DNA of 64,000 nucleotides, taken from positions 186,001 through 250,000 of the forward strand of contig NZ_QLLR01000004.1 of NCBI RefSeq assembly GCF_003259615.1, written 5' to 3'. The position numbers and the translations under genes are program-made. Below are positions 18,273 to 26,831 of the stretch, one piece after another; positions within the stretch are counted from its first letter, which is position 1, and each line of letters opens with the position of its first letter. The notes under the pieces are model-generated. The model saw only the letters and a list, made by a program, of their open reading frames with translations. It was not told the origin of the DNA and did not search any database. This DNA comes from Pedobacter cryoconitis. GTDB taxonomy: Bacteria; Bacteroidota; Bacteroidia; Sphingobacteriales; Sphingobacteriaceae.

Positions 18273-18878
18273 TTATTTGAATTGAGCAAGCAGCTCACCC
18301 TTACTGTTAATATTCAGTTTCTTATAGGTTCTTTTGATATACTGACGCACAGTATCTAAGGAGATTCCATATTTATAACCTATCAATTTATAACTCAGGC
18401 CATGCTGAAGGCCTTCTACGATCTGGCGTTCTCTATAACTTAATTTAGATTGATAGTCTATGGTATACTGTACTTGCTGAATTACGTTCCGGGAGATAGA
18501 TGGACTAAAAACCGATCCTCCGCGGTAAGTAGTCACAATGGTAGAAATTACGTCATCCACACAGGTGTCTTTAGTCAGATAACCCATCGCTCCTGCTTTT
18601 ACACAGGCCAGCACACTGTTATGATCTTGAATATTGCTGTAAACAACAACATTGGTATTGGGAAATTTGCGGTAAATATCAGGAATGACATCAATTCCGT
18701 TGACTTCAATATCGAGCAGAGTAACATTGGGCTCCTGAGAGGGCTGGACTTTTTTACATTCCACCATTGATCCAATGTCAAGGGTTACTTTTAAATTATG
18801 CTGATGCTGATGGTTTAACATCACACGCATCATATTCCTGCTCTGCTGATTGGTATCAATAATTCCAACTTTAATCAT
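18273..18878 (-). CDS. NarL/FixJ-type response regulator
   Basis: A 201-aa regulator: receiver domain (about 1-120) with phosphoacceptor Asp56 (TLLDIEVNG) and Lys103 (GYLTKD), then a LuxR-type helix-turn-helix at about 145-201 (YRERQIVEGLQHGLSYKLIG ... DTVRQYIKRTYKKL). The acidic pair at the start of the receiver is IIDTN rather than the usual DD or DE, so metal binding may be weakened. An AAGGAG Shine-Dalgarno sequence lies eight bases before the ATG, which is unusual for this phylum. It precedes the usher-like gene on the same strand and probably controls the fibre locus. Confidence 0.88.
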   Translation of the reverse strand: MIKVGIIDTNQQSRNMMRVMLNHQHQHNLKVTLDIGSMVECKKVQPSQEPNVTLLDIEVNGIDVIPDIYRKFPNTNVVVYSNIQDHNSVLACVKAGAMGYLTKDTCVDDVISTIVTTYRGGSVFSPSISRNVIQQVQYTIDYQSKLSYRERQIVEGLQHGLSYKLIGYKYGISLDTVRQYIKRTYKKLNINSKGELLAQFK

Positions 18879-18886
18879 AATTTCCC

Positions 18887-18892
18887 CTCCTT
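18887..18892 (-). promoter_or_regulatory. Strong Shine-Dalgarno site before the NarL-type regulator
   Basis: On the minus strand AAGGAG is followed by eight bases and the ATG at 18878. Most genes in this window lack such a site. Confidence 0.6.
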
Positions 18893-19005
18893 AGCCACAT
18901 TTCGTAAATAACTTGAAATGATATGAAATAAAGTTAATAAATACTTTAACGGCTTAAGTGTTCATTCCGTTCATTCACTAACGAGGGGATAAAACAAAAC
19001 AGAAT

Positions 19006-20112
19006 CTACTTTAATGCACTGCTAATGAGCGGAATAACGTCTGAAGCATCGGCACTTAGAAAAGAGTCTCTCAGGGCCCTGCCCAGGTTTACATGCTCTT
19101 TAATACTTTCCGCTCTTAATTGATAATAAGCAGAGAATGCGGTACTTAAGTTTGGGTAATGGAGTAAACAGTGGGATAATGTTTTCGCATCCAGCATCGC
19201 ATTGGTTGTACCTGCACTTGTGAATGGAAGCGCAACGTGCGCGGCATCACCGATCAGCACTACGTTCTGATGATGAAAGCTTGGCAGCAGGTCAAAATCC
19301 CTGGTATTCCAGATATAACTGGTCCGAAAGTCGTTACATTTTAAAACCTGCTGTACTGTTGCAGGAAAGTCTTTCAACAGGTTCAAACATAGTTCATGCA
19401 GCAGTTCGTGATATTGATCGGAATCACGCGGATTAATTCCTTCCGGAATGTCAGCTAACAGCGGGTCATATTGCATAAACCAAACCATTTCTGTTGCCGA
19501 GGTTGGAATAAGGCCGAAGGATAGTCCCTGGTCTTTTTGCTGAAATTTAGTAAATTTCCCTTGTAGGGCAGCAGCCAGCTCTGCGTGCTGGATAATACCA
19601 ACTACCTCTTTTACTTTACCGGGCTCAAATTTCACCTCTCCGAATAACTGTTGCCGCACGATAGAATTCGCGCCATCTGCACCGATAAAAACATCGCCGT
19701 ATTCGACTTCTCCATTTGAAAATGCAGCAGCAACAACCTGGTCTGCTTCATATACAAAATGAGAAAATACACGGTTGTTCCTGAGCCTGGATGCGGGCAG
19801 CAATTGATTTAAGCAGGCCAGCAGGTCTGTGCGTTTGAAGCATTGCCAGTCTTCGAGTATTTTTTCATTCACGATCAGCCCGTCAGCATCCCTGAGTATG
19901 AAGGTGTGAACAGGTTTGCCCGGAAGCGGGCAATTACTTTCAGTTGCAAGTTCATTGAGTACAGTAATGCCGTCATGGTGCATCAGAAAGGCATGTCCTC
20001 CTACGGCAGAGAAAATTTGTCTTTCATTGACACTCACGTCAATATCATGCTGATGTAAGTAAATTCCCATACATAATCCAGCGATCCCTCCGCCTAAAAC
20101 GACTACTTTCAT
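19006..20112 (-). CDS. FAD-dependent monooxygenase (PHBH-like fold)
   Basis: A 368-aa flavoprotein of the p-hydroxybenzoate hydroxylase/UbiH group: N-terminal dinucleotide motif VVLGGGIAGL (residues 4-13), the internal GADGANS (144-150) and the FAD-ribose motif GDAAH (288-292). Such enzymes hydroxylate or epoxidise aromatic and other substrates with NAD(P)H and oxygen; the substrate here is unknown. Its start overlaps the stop of the aminotransferase gene by four bases, so the two are translationally coupled and probably act in one short pathway, with the kinase/regulator pair upstream in the same operon. Confidence 0.85.
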   Translation of the reverse strand: MKVVVLGGGIAGLCMGIYLHQHDIDVSVNERQIFSAVGGHAFLMHHDGITVLNELATESNCPLPGKPVHTFILRDADGLIVNEKILEDWQCFKRTDLLACLNQLLPASRLRNNRVFSHFVYEADQVVAAAFSNGEVEYGDVFIGADGANSIVRQQLFGEVKFEPGKVKEVVGIIQHAELAAALQGKFTKFQQKDQGLSFGLIPTSATEMVWFMQYDPLLADIPEGINPRDSDQYHELLHELCLNLLKDFPATVQQVLKCNDFRTSYIWNTRDFDLLPSFHHQNVVLIGDAAHVALPFTSAGTTNAMLDAKTLSHCLLHYPNLSTAFSAYYQLRAESIKEHVNLGRALRDSFLSADASDVIPLISSALK

Positions 20113-21278
20113 AAGTTATTCACCGTAGTTTTTATGTTATATAATGCTTGGTTGAGAATGTCTTCTGAAGTTGCAAAACTCATCCTGATAAATCCTTCTG
20201 CACCTTCTCCAAACCATTCTTTGGCACCGGGAACTACGGCAACTTTGGCCTGGTCAAGTAAAAGCTGATGAATTTCTTTACTGCTTTTTCCAGTCCCTGT
20301 AATGTTGGTAAATGCGACATAACATCCTTCGGGAGAGATACATTTAAATCCATTCGTCGAATTGAGTTCGCGAACAGTCAGATCTCTCATTTTCTGAAGG
20401 TGTACCAGGAAATCGTCTAACCAGTATCCGCAGTCATTAAGTGCTGTAGTTGCTGCAACCTGCGAAAGTATATTCGCGCCATGAATGGTAGAGCCGTGCA
20501 GGGAAACTTCAAATAAGCGATCATAATGCACCTGGTTGGAGGCCATCACTGCACCAATACGCAGGCCTGCAAGGCCGTAAGATTTACTAAAACCTGTTAC
20601 GGTTATAGTCTGGTTCCGGATCTGCTCATTAAGCGCAGCTATGCTTGTATATATATTCGGGGTGTAAACAATATCACTCCATATTTCATCTGATAAAATA
20701 ATCAGCCCATGTTTACAGGCGATCTCTCCTAACTGAAGTAATTCGCTTTTTTTAAAGACCTTTCCCGTCGGGTTCAATGGGTTACAAAGACAGATCATAC
20801 GGGTTTTAGGCGTGATCAGGCGTTCAAGGTGAGCGAAGTCAACGGTATCAGATCCCGGAGGAATAGCAAATGGAACAGCCACTCCGCCAACTGCTTCAGT
20901 AGAATATCTGAAAAGGAAATCTACGGGATCAAAGATAATGGCTTCATCACCCGGGGAAAGGAATGCTTTACAGGTTAAGTAAATACCGAAGGCGGCACTA
21001 TCGACTGGAAATATAAATCCAGGATTCGCCGGAATATTCCGTTTAACGGAATAATAATTAGCCAGGCTTTCTTTAAATTCAGGTAATCCTGCAGCAGGGC
21101 CGTAAGAAAGGTATCTATCCTGTGTAAACCTGATAATTGACTCTGCAATTTCGGGTGCACTGGGAAAGTCGGGATCTGCGGCAGTAAGCGGAATAACTCC
21201 CTCAGGCACAGTAGCCCATCTTAAGTTAAACGCTCTCTTCTTTAGAATATCCAGGTTGACAGATTGGGATTGAAACAT
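20109..21278 (-). CDS. Class I/II PLP-dependent aminotransferase
   Basis: A 389-aa fold-type I aminotransferase. The PLP lysine is Lys232 (TGFSKSYGLAGLRIG), the cofactor-binding segments NPLNPTG (about 166-172) and SDEIWSDIVY (about 196-205) are intact, and the length is normal. The N-terminus (TAADPDFPSAPEI) is that of the aspartate/alanine aminotransferase or MalY-like group, but the substrate cannot be told. It lies nine bases downstream of a single-domain response regulator and overlaps the following FAD monooxygenase gene by four bases. Confidence 0.88.
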   Translation of the reverse strand: MFQSQSVNLDILKKRAFNLRWATVPEGVIPLTAADPDFPSAPEIAESIIRFTQDRYLSYGPAAGLPEFKESLANYYSVKRNIPANPGFIFPVDSAAFGIYLTCKAFLSPGDEAIIFDPVDFLFRYSTEAVGGVAVPFAIPPGSDTVDFAHLERLITPKTRMICLCNPLNPTGKVFKKSELLQLGEIACKHGLIILSDEIWSDIVYTPNIYTSIAALNEQIRNQTITVTGFSKSYGLAGLRIGAVMASNQVHYDRLFEVSLHGSTIHGANILSQVAATTALNDCGYWLDDFLVHLQKMRDLTVRELNSTNGFKCISPEGCYVAFTNITGTGKSSKEIHQLLLDQAKVAVVPGAKEWFGEGAEGFIRMSFATSEDILNQALYNIKTTVNNL

Positions 21279-21287
21279 CCTCTAAAA

Positions 21288-21677
21288 CTATAAATTTTCT
21301 AGAATTTCCAGAAACTTTTCTTTCACTAAAGGCTTGATTATAAATTCACAAACTTCTTCTATGTTTTTTGATCTTTCCATTTCATGCGGAGAGATGGAGG
21401 AGGAGACAATATAGAGTTCGTTTCTCTTCACAAAAGAGGGATATAATTCCTGATATTCTGCTAAGAATTCCCACCCATCCATAACTGGCATATTCAGATC
21501 CAGAAAGATAACATCGGGCAGCAGTTCTTTTTTATCCTGAATTTCTTTCAGATGCGTAATCGCCTGCAGTCCGTCTGAAAAAACTTCAACTTCAACATTT
21601 TCAGAGACTTTCAGCATTGTTTTTTTTGTAAGGAATACAAAAATATCATCATCATCGATGAGGTACACTTTTTTCAT
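21288..21677 (-). CDS. Single-domain response regulator
   Basis: A 129-aa CheY-like receiver with no output domain: acidic residues at YLIDDDDIF, phosphoacceptor Asp in VIFLDLNMPVMDGWEF, Ser/Thr switch in YIVSSSIS and Lys in FIIKPL. I start it at the ATG at 21677, whose A is also the last base of the upstream kinase stop codon; the open frame goes further but only into the kinase gene. It is surely the partner of that kinase and would pass the phosphate or act by protein contact. Confidence 0.93.
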   Translation of the reverse strand: MKKVYLIDDDDIFVFLTKKTMLKVSENVEVEVFSDGLQAITHLKEIQDKKELLPDVIFLDLNMPVMDGWEFLAEYQELYPSFVKRNELYIVSSSISPHEMERSKNIEEVCEFIIKPLVKEKFLEILENL

Positions 21678-23185
21678 TACCAATTCATATTTTGATTTAC
21701 AAATTCTATTGAAAAAATAGAACCCTGGTCTGGAAAACTCTCCACCCAAATTTTACCTCCCATGGCTTCCACCTGAGTTTTCGTCATAAATAATCCAAGG
21801 CCTTTTGCGTCAGGATGGCGGTGAAATACTTTTCCAATTTTAAAGATATTGTCTTTATGTTTCACAAGGTCTATACCCAATCCATTATCCTGAACGGTCA
21901 GCACAATATTCCCCTCTTTCATTTTAGAGGCGAGATTCAAAGATAGTTGTCTTTCGGGCGACTGATATTTAATCGCATTACTGATCAGGTTATAAAAAAT
22001 ACTCGCCAGATATTTATGCGGATACAATACTGCAGGCGCATCTTCAAAGTCAACCCTGATTTTTGCTTTTGCTTTCTGGATCTCTACATAAAGTCCATCG
22101 AGTGCTTCCTGGAGACAGGTACTAAAATTCAGCCTGTCGAGTTTAATATCTCTGTCTAACCTGATTTGTATCGATTCAACCAGTTCATTAAATGTACTTT
22201 TCAGACTTTCTATAACAGGTTCCAGTTTTGAAACCAGCATTTTTTGTTCTTCAGCGTCTTCGGCTTCTTGTATAAACTCTGCCAGCATAGCCATATTGAT
22301 TAACGGCCCGCGTAAATTATGGGAAACTACATTACAGAAATCTATCAGTTGTGTATTCTGTATAGCTAACTGTTCCATAATCAGCGTTTGCTTCTCTTCC
22401 AGAAGTTTACGTTCGGTAATGTCTATTCCAAAACCAATGACCATAATGAAGTTCCCTTTTTCATCGTGCATGGGGAACATCCTTCTTAAGAAGGTAATAT
22501 TATTTCCATTCGGGTCTTTCTGGCTTTCTTCCCAGCCTATCGCCTTCCCGGTATTCTTGACTTCCAGAAACTGTGCCCTGCGCGCTTTGGCAATTTCGGG
22601 GTTACGGTTTCTGTAAGCGGCATATTCAAAGTCATCCTTTCCTATAATGAACTTTCTGTATTCTTCATTTTTAATCGCCATTGGATTAGCGAAAAGATAC
22701 TTGTGGTCTGCATCAAATACCACAATATCCTGCGGAATATTATTGAGAATACTCTCATAAAATTCTTTAATACTATTATTAATTACCGGAAGTTTAAGCT
22801 GTAACAAGCTGGCTGCCTGTTGTGCAAGCAGGGCAAGGCCTTTGTGCTGTTCCTGATTTAAGGTGAGTTGTTTCGGACCGGCCACACTTAAGTGCCCGAT
22901 GACCAGATTCTTATTCACAACGATGGGTATAGCAATCAAAAACGGGAATATATCATTGATAGAATTGTCTCTGGGAGTTTCAGTCAGGTCTATACCCAGT
23001 TTTGCTTTATACCATATCCGGTTTTTATCAACAAAAGTGATAGCCGAAACCGGTGCCTGTGTAATAATAGCAGCAAGTTTGACGACATTGTCAAACTCCT
23101 GTTCTTCACCAGTATCCAAAATTTCCAACACATAAAGCGCAGCAATTCTGTCAGCTTCATTCCTAAGTGATGGGATATTAATCAT
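21677..23185 (-). CDS. Soluble sensor histidine kinase (GAF, PAS, HisKA, HATPase)
   Basis: A 502-aa cytoplasmic kinase. A GAF domain at about 15-130 resembles that of the hybrid kinase at 822-3596 (ILDTGEEQEFDNVVKLAA). A PAS domain follows at about 140-265, then HisKA with His289 (VVSHNLRGPLINMAML) and a HATPase (N box SNAIKYQSP, G1 DNGLGIDL, G2 KGLGLFMTK). It shares a 1-base overlap with the response regulator gene. With the following aminotransferase and monooxygenase it heads a four-gene unit on the minus strand. Confidence 0.93.
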   Translation of the reverse strand: MINIPSLRNEADRIAALYVLEILDTGEEQEFDNVVKLAAIITQAPVSAITFVDKNRIWYKAKLGIDLTETPRDNSINDIFPFLIAIPIVVNKNLVIGHLSVAGPKQLTLNQEQHKGLALLAQQAASLLQLKLPVINNSIKEFYESILNNIPQDIVVFDADHKYLFANPMAIKNEEYRKFIIGKDDFEYAAYRNRNPEIAKARRAQFLEVKNTGKAIGWEESQKDPNGNNITFLRRMFPMHDEKGNFIMVIGFGIDITERKLLEEKQTLIMEQLAIQNTQLIDFCNVVSHNLRGPLINMAMLAEFIQEAEDAEEQKMLVSKLEPVIESLKSTFNELVESIQIRLDRDIKLDRLNFSTCLQEALDGLYVEIQKAKAKIRVDFEDAPAVLYPHKYLASIFYNLISNAIKYQSPERQLSLNLASKMKEGNIVLTVQDNGLGIDLVKHKDNIFKIGKVFHRHPDAKGLGLFMTKTQVEAMGGKIWVESFPDQGSIFSIEFVNQNMNW

Positions 23186-23439
23186 ATGCAGGTTTCAGTC
23201 AACAATTTTGACGATACAAAGCTAGTTATTAGATTGATTCTTTTATTAAAAAGAAAAAGCCTTGTGATCATTTATCCAAGATAGAATTTTTTCTCCACAT
23301 TCAATCCTGCTCTAAACTAAACAGCCGTTCTTTTTATTCACCCATTTAATAATTATGTGAATAAAGCTCGCTCATTTTGTTCATTATCTTTAAATAAATT
23401 GAGAAATTGTCAGGATGTTTGAATATTTTAGTGTTTTAA

Positions 23440-24618
23440 ATGGTTATGAGACAAAACTTTAGGTGGCAGGAAAGACACAACGCTGAGCATATGATGGGGT
23501 ACGCTGAAAAGAATAAAAACTTTCTCACGGTCATTGAAAAATGTAATGAACTAATATTTTTTACAAAAAAAAACGGTGACTTTATTCATGTTACCACCTC
23601 TGCTGAGCAACTATTCGGTTTTAGTAACGATGAGTACATGGGGTTCAACTTAACAGACACTGTACATCCTGATGAACTGAATCAGACCAGGGAAAGACTT
23701 CAGCTGGTACTTTCTTCACCCGGGGCGAACGTCAATTTGAAATTCAGAAGCCGGACCAAACAAAGTGAATACCACTGGATTGAGGGGGTAATGACTAATT
23801 TATTAGATGATAGTATGCAGGCGCTAATGTTCAGATTTAATGATATTACGGACCGGATAAATGATGAAAATGAACAGGCCTTATTGATTCAGGAGTTTAC
23901 GAAGAGAAATCAGGATCTTAATCAATTCGTTTATATTATCTCTCATAACCTGAGAACGCCACTGGCTAATTTAATAGGTTTGATTAATATTCTGGAAACC
24001 GATCTGCTTGATGATTATAATAAAGGAATTGTTGAGCTGTTTAAATGTTCTACAGACAGGTTAAGTGAGACTGTTTTTGATCTTACGCATATTTTAACGC
24101 TGAAAGACAACCAGGGTGTAAAAATTACAAAGGTTAATGTGCAGAAAGTGTTTGAAAAAGTATGTCATTCGTTTAATGAACAAATTAAACAGCTTGGCGT
24201 GATACTGACCAGTAATTTTGATTGCGCGCATATACATTTCAATAAAAGTTACCTGGAAAGTATATTGATGAACCTGCTTTCCAATGCGATTAAATATCGG
24301 CTGCATAGCAGGCAGCTTGAAATAAAGGTGATGCTAACCAGGGATGAGCACCATAATTGTACACTGACCTTTTCAGACAATGGAATGGGTATTGATATGA
24401 ACGCGAACAAAGACAAGCTCTTCGGCCTTCATCAGCGTTTTCATAGCCATATTACCGGGAATGGGGTAGGCCTGTTTATTACCAGGTCACAAATTACCTC
24501 TCTTGGTGGAAATATCGAAGTTCAAAGTGCAGTAAATGAAGGAACAACTTTCACGATTACCTTCAAAGGAGAAACTGCTAACTTGTTAAGCCAGAACCAC
24601 CAGCTTGTCCTACAATAG
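23440..24618 (+). CDS. PAS domain sensor histidine kinase
   Basis: A 392-aa cytoplasmic kinase with a PAS domain at about 25-145 (FFTKKNGDFIHVTTSAEQLF), HisKA with His169 (IISHNLRTPLANLIGL) and HATPase (SNAIKYR, DNGMGID, GNGVGLFITR). From about residue 150 on it aligns with the kinase at 11142-12020 almost without gaps, so the two are paralogues that differ in the N-terminal half. Its last 41 bases overlap the end of the gene on the opposite strand. It is divergent from the kinase at 21677-23185. Confidence 0.92.
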   Translation: MVMRQNFRWQERHNAEHMMGYAEKNKNFLTVIEKCNELIFFTKKNGDFIHVTTSAEQLFGFSNDEYMGFNLTDTVHPDELNQTRERLQLVLSSPGANVNLKFRSRTKQSEYHWIEGVMTNLLDDSMQALMFRFNDITDRINDENEQALLIQEFTKRNQDLNQFVYIISHNLRTPLANLIGLINILETDLLDDYNKGIVELFKCSTDRLSETVFDLTHILTLKDNQGVKITKVNVQKVFEKVCHSFNEQIKQLGVILTSNFDCAHIHFNKSYLESILMNLLSNAIKYRLHSRQLEIKVMLTRDEHHNCTLTFSDNGMGIDMNANKDKLFGLHQRFHSHITGNGVGLFITRSQITSLGGNIEVQSAVNEGTTFTITFKGETANLLSQNHQLVLQ

Positions 24619-25804
24619 ACTCTATAGCCATATTTAATTTTTTTGAAGAATCATTCAGGAAGTTCAGAGTCTGCTGGGTATCCTCTCCTGGATATTTAAT
24701 CAGGAATTCTGTCAGGCTCATAATATTTGCCAGCGGAGCTCTGACCAGATGACTCTGAATCCAGGCAATTTCTTTCAGGTCTTTATTTTGACGTTCGATT
24801 TTCTGAATGTAATTAATCCGTTCAGATACATCTGTTGCCAGGACCAGACGGGCTTCACGCTCTTCAAACCTGATCGTATTCGTCTCAATCTCTACCGGAA
24901 AGACTTCTTTATTCTTATTAATATGAATTAATATCCCGGAATAATCCCTGTTATTAATCATACTGGTCAGATCCATCAGTTTACTGCTTTCTGATTGCGG
25001 ACGAATATCCACAATATTCATCTGAAGGAATTCTTCTTTGGTATAGCCGTATTTATTACAGGCTGCATCATTTGCGTGCAGAAACTTTCCATTCTCTATG
25101 TCAAAAACATACATCGGAACGGGGTTGGCTTCAAACGTATTCCTGAAATAACGCTCTGAGGCATCCAGTCTGGAAATCAGGTTTGCTTCTTTTTTGATAG
25201 TCTGTTCCAGGCCATTTAATACTTTACTGATTAACATGACACTGATCAAACTCACAAAAATAAGGTTACCGGAGTAAGATGCCCACAATGGTAAGTCATA
25301 ACTTTGCAGCAGCGGGCTCTCAAAGAGTTTATATTGTATGACCGCCCCAAAGCCTGCACAGATCAGGACATTCAGTCCTACGAGCCAGTAAGCCGCAGGA
25401 CGGGGGAAAATCATAGCAGAAAAGATAGTAATGATAATCAAATAAAGTACTCCCGGGCCTTCTGAGCCCAGAACTGCTATATAAATGATTGCCAGCACAT
25501 ATAGAAGAAATAATGCTAATATTTTCCTGGTGTGAATCATGATTTTCTTATTGAAAATGATAGATAATAAAGCAAATACAAAAACAACGTTAAACCATTG
25601 TACGATAGTATTGCCTGCAAAAAAACCAAAGGTAACTGAGGAGACGAATGCGACTATACTAATAACAAAACCATAGCTGATCACATTTCTAAAAAGTCGT
25701 TTCCGCCAAAAGACATGCTCCTCTTCTGAGGGGTCTGAATTCCTGAGCACGGCCTGCTCAATGAGCCGCTGCATCCTCCACCAATGTTCTTTGATTGAAA
25801 ACAT
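24578..25804 (-). CDS. Membrane PAS protein with HisKA domain but no ATPase domain
   Basis: A 408-aa protein with about six membrane segments between residues 38 and 195, a PAS domain at about 210-330 (PVPMYVFDIENGKFLHAND) and a HisKA-like helix pair with His352 (WIQSHLVRAPLANIMSL). The chain then ends at residue 408, right after the second helix: no N, G1 or G2 box of a HATPase follows, nor is one found in other frames downstream, where the convergent kinase gene overlaps by 41 bases. It may be a phosphoacceptor or decoy partner for another kinase, or the result of a truncation. It follows the nucleotidyltransferase gene by six bases. Confidence 0.85.
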   Translation of the reverse strand: MFSIKEHWWRMQRLIEQAVLRNSDPSEEEHVFWRKRLFRNVISYGFVISIVAFVSSVTFGFFAGNTIVQWFNVVFVFALLSIIFNKKIMIHTRKILALFLLYVLAIIYIAVLGSEGPGVLYLIIITIFSAMIFPRPAAYWLVGLNVLICAGFGAVIQYKLFESPLLQSYDLPLWASYSGNLIFVSLISVMLISKVLNGLEQTIKKEANLISRLDASERYFRNTFEANPVPMYVFDIENGKFLHANDAACNKYGYTKEEFLQMNIVDIRPQSESSKLMDLTSMINNRDYSGILIHINKNKEVFPVEIETNTIRFEEREARLVLATDVSERINYIQKIERQNKDLKEIAWIQSHLVRAPLANIMSLTEFLIKYPGEDTQQTLNFLNDSSKKLNMAIESIVGQAGGSGLTS

Positions 25805-25810
25805 AGCTCT

Positions 25811-26719
25811 TTATCCCCAGAGATTAGCAGGATAAACACCTTCGTCCGCGAGCTTTTGTAAGGCAGCTTTGACTACCGGCGCATCCTCTTTAAAAGTTAC
25901 ACCAAACCATTTCGCCTGTGTAGGAATCATCTTCACAACACCTTCCCCGGATTTAATCAAAAGATCTGCAACCTCAGGTATAAGGAATTCTGCTTTTAGA
26001 TCGGCTTTGGAGTTATCCAGAAATTTATAATATTCCTGTTCAGACCAGTTCACAAAATCTGGTGTGAAGCAAAAGAAATTCATACTTACCTTAGTATCCA
26101 GCGGAAGTTCCTGAACTGAATCACCTGTTTTGGTAAATGCTTTACCTTCTTTTTTAAAGATTTCTTTACGTTCAGTAATGCTGACGATCTCTTGCTGTGC
26201 ATTTACATTAATCTCTCCGCGCGTAACTGATCCGTTATCACTTAATGTATTTTTCAGCTCATATCCTATACAAGCATATTTATTCACCGCGATAGCAGTA
26301 GTTAGAAAGTTATAAGCTTGCTTAAAAGCATCAAAGCCGTAAAAATCATCCGCATTAATTACTGCGAACGGACCATCCAATACGTCTTTGCAGCATAATA
26401 AAGCATGTGAGGTTCCAAAAGGTTTTGTTCTGTCTGCAGGAATGTTTCTGCCACCGTTAAAACTTTCCAGAGACTGATAGACATAATCTGTGGCAATCTT
26501 TCCACTTAATTTAGGTTCAATAACCTCTTTAAATGCAGCTGAGAATTCCTCTCTTATAATAAAGATGACCTTTCCAAATCCCGCTTTTATTGCGTCATAA
26601 ATGGAATATTCCATTATTGTTTCTCCCGAAGGACCAAAAGATTCGGTTTGCTTATTACCGCCGTATCTGCTGGCCATACCAGCAGCCAGAATAACAAGAG
26701 AAGGTTTTGTTGTATTCAT
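25811..26719 (-). CDS. Sugar-nucleotidyltransferase family protein
   Basis: A 302-aa protein with the GT-A-like nucleotidyltransferase fold: LAAGMASRYGGNKQTESFGP at residues 11-30 is the nucleotide-binding signature, and NADDFYG (about 122-128) supplies the metal-binding acid. Proteins of this group transfer NMP to sugar phosphates or to choline-like heads. It is longer than MobA-type enzymes and shorter than UTP-glucose enzymes with an extra domain. Substrate unknown; it is not part of the polysaccharide operon but lies only 0.7 kb from its end. Confidence 0.8.
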   Translation of the reverse strand: MNTTKPSLVILAAGMASRYGGNKQTESFGPSGETIMEYSIYDAIKAGFGKVIFIIREEFSAAFKEVIEPKLSGKIATDYVYQSLESFNGGRNIPADRTKPFGTSHALLCCKDVLDGPFAVINADDFYGFDAFKQAYNFLTTAIAVNKYACIGYELKNTLSDNGSVTRGEINVNAQQEIVSITERKEIFKKEGKAFTKTGDSVQELPLDTKVSMNFFCFTPDFVNWSEQEYYKFLDNSKADLKAEFLIPEVADLLIKSGEGVVKMIPTQAKWFGVTFKEDAPVVKAALQKLADEGVYPANLWG

Positions 26720-26804
26720 AGAATTTTTTATAGTTCATTATAAAATAGCAAAAGTTACTCCATCTTTTTATTCAGGGCTTAATCGCATTGATAAAATTAC
26801 AATG

Positions 26805-26812
26805 TACCTTTG
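26805..26812 (+). promoter_or_regulatory. Candidate -7 element for the methyltransferase gene
   Basis: TACCTTTG fits TAnnTTTG exactly, 20 bases before the ATG at 26832. The -33 element is weak. Confidence 0.4.
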
Positions 26813-26831
26813 TTTGAGGCGAAAAATAACT

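Noticed and set aside
21678..21749. Upstream extension of the single-domain response regulator
   Set aside because: The added residues are the kinase gene in another frame; the receiver begins at the ATG at 21677.
26601..26831. Upstream extension of the methyltransferase frame
   Set aside because: It overlaps the divergent nucleotidyltransferase gene and lies before the consensus -7 element at 26805.
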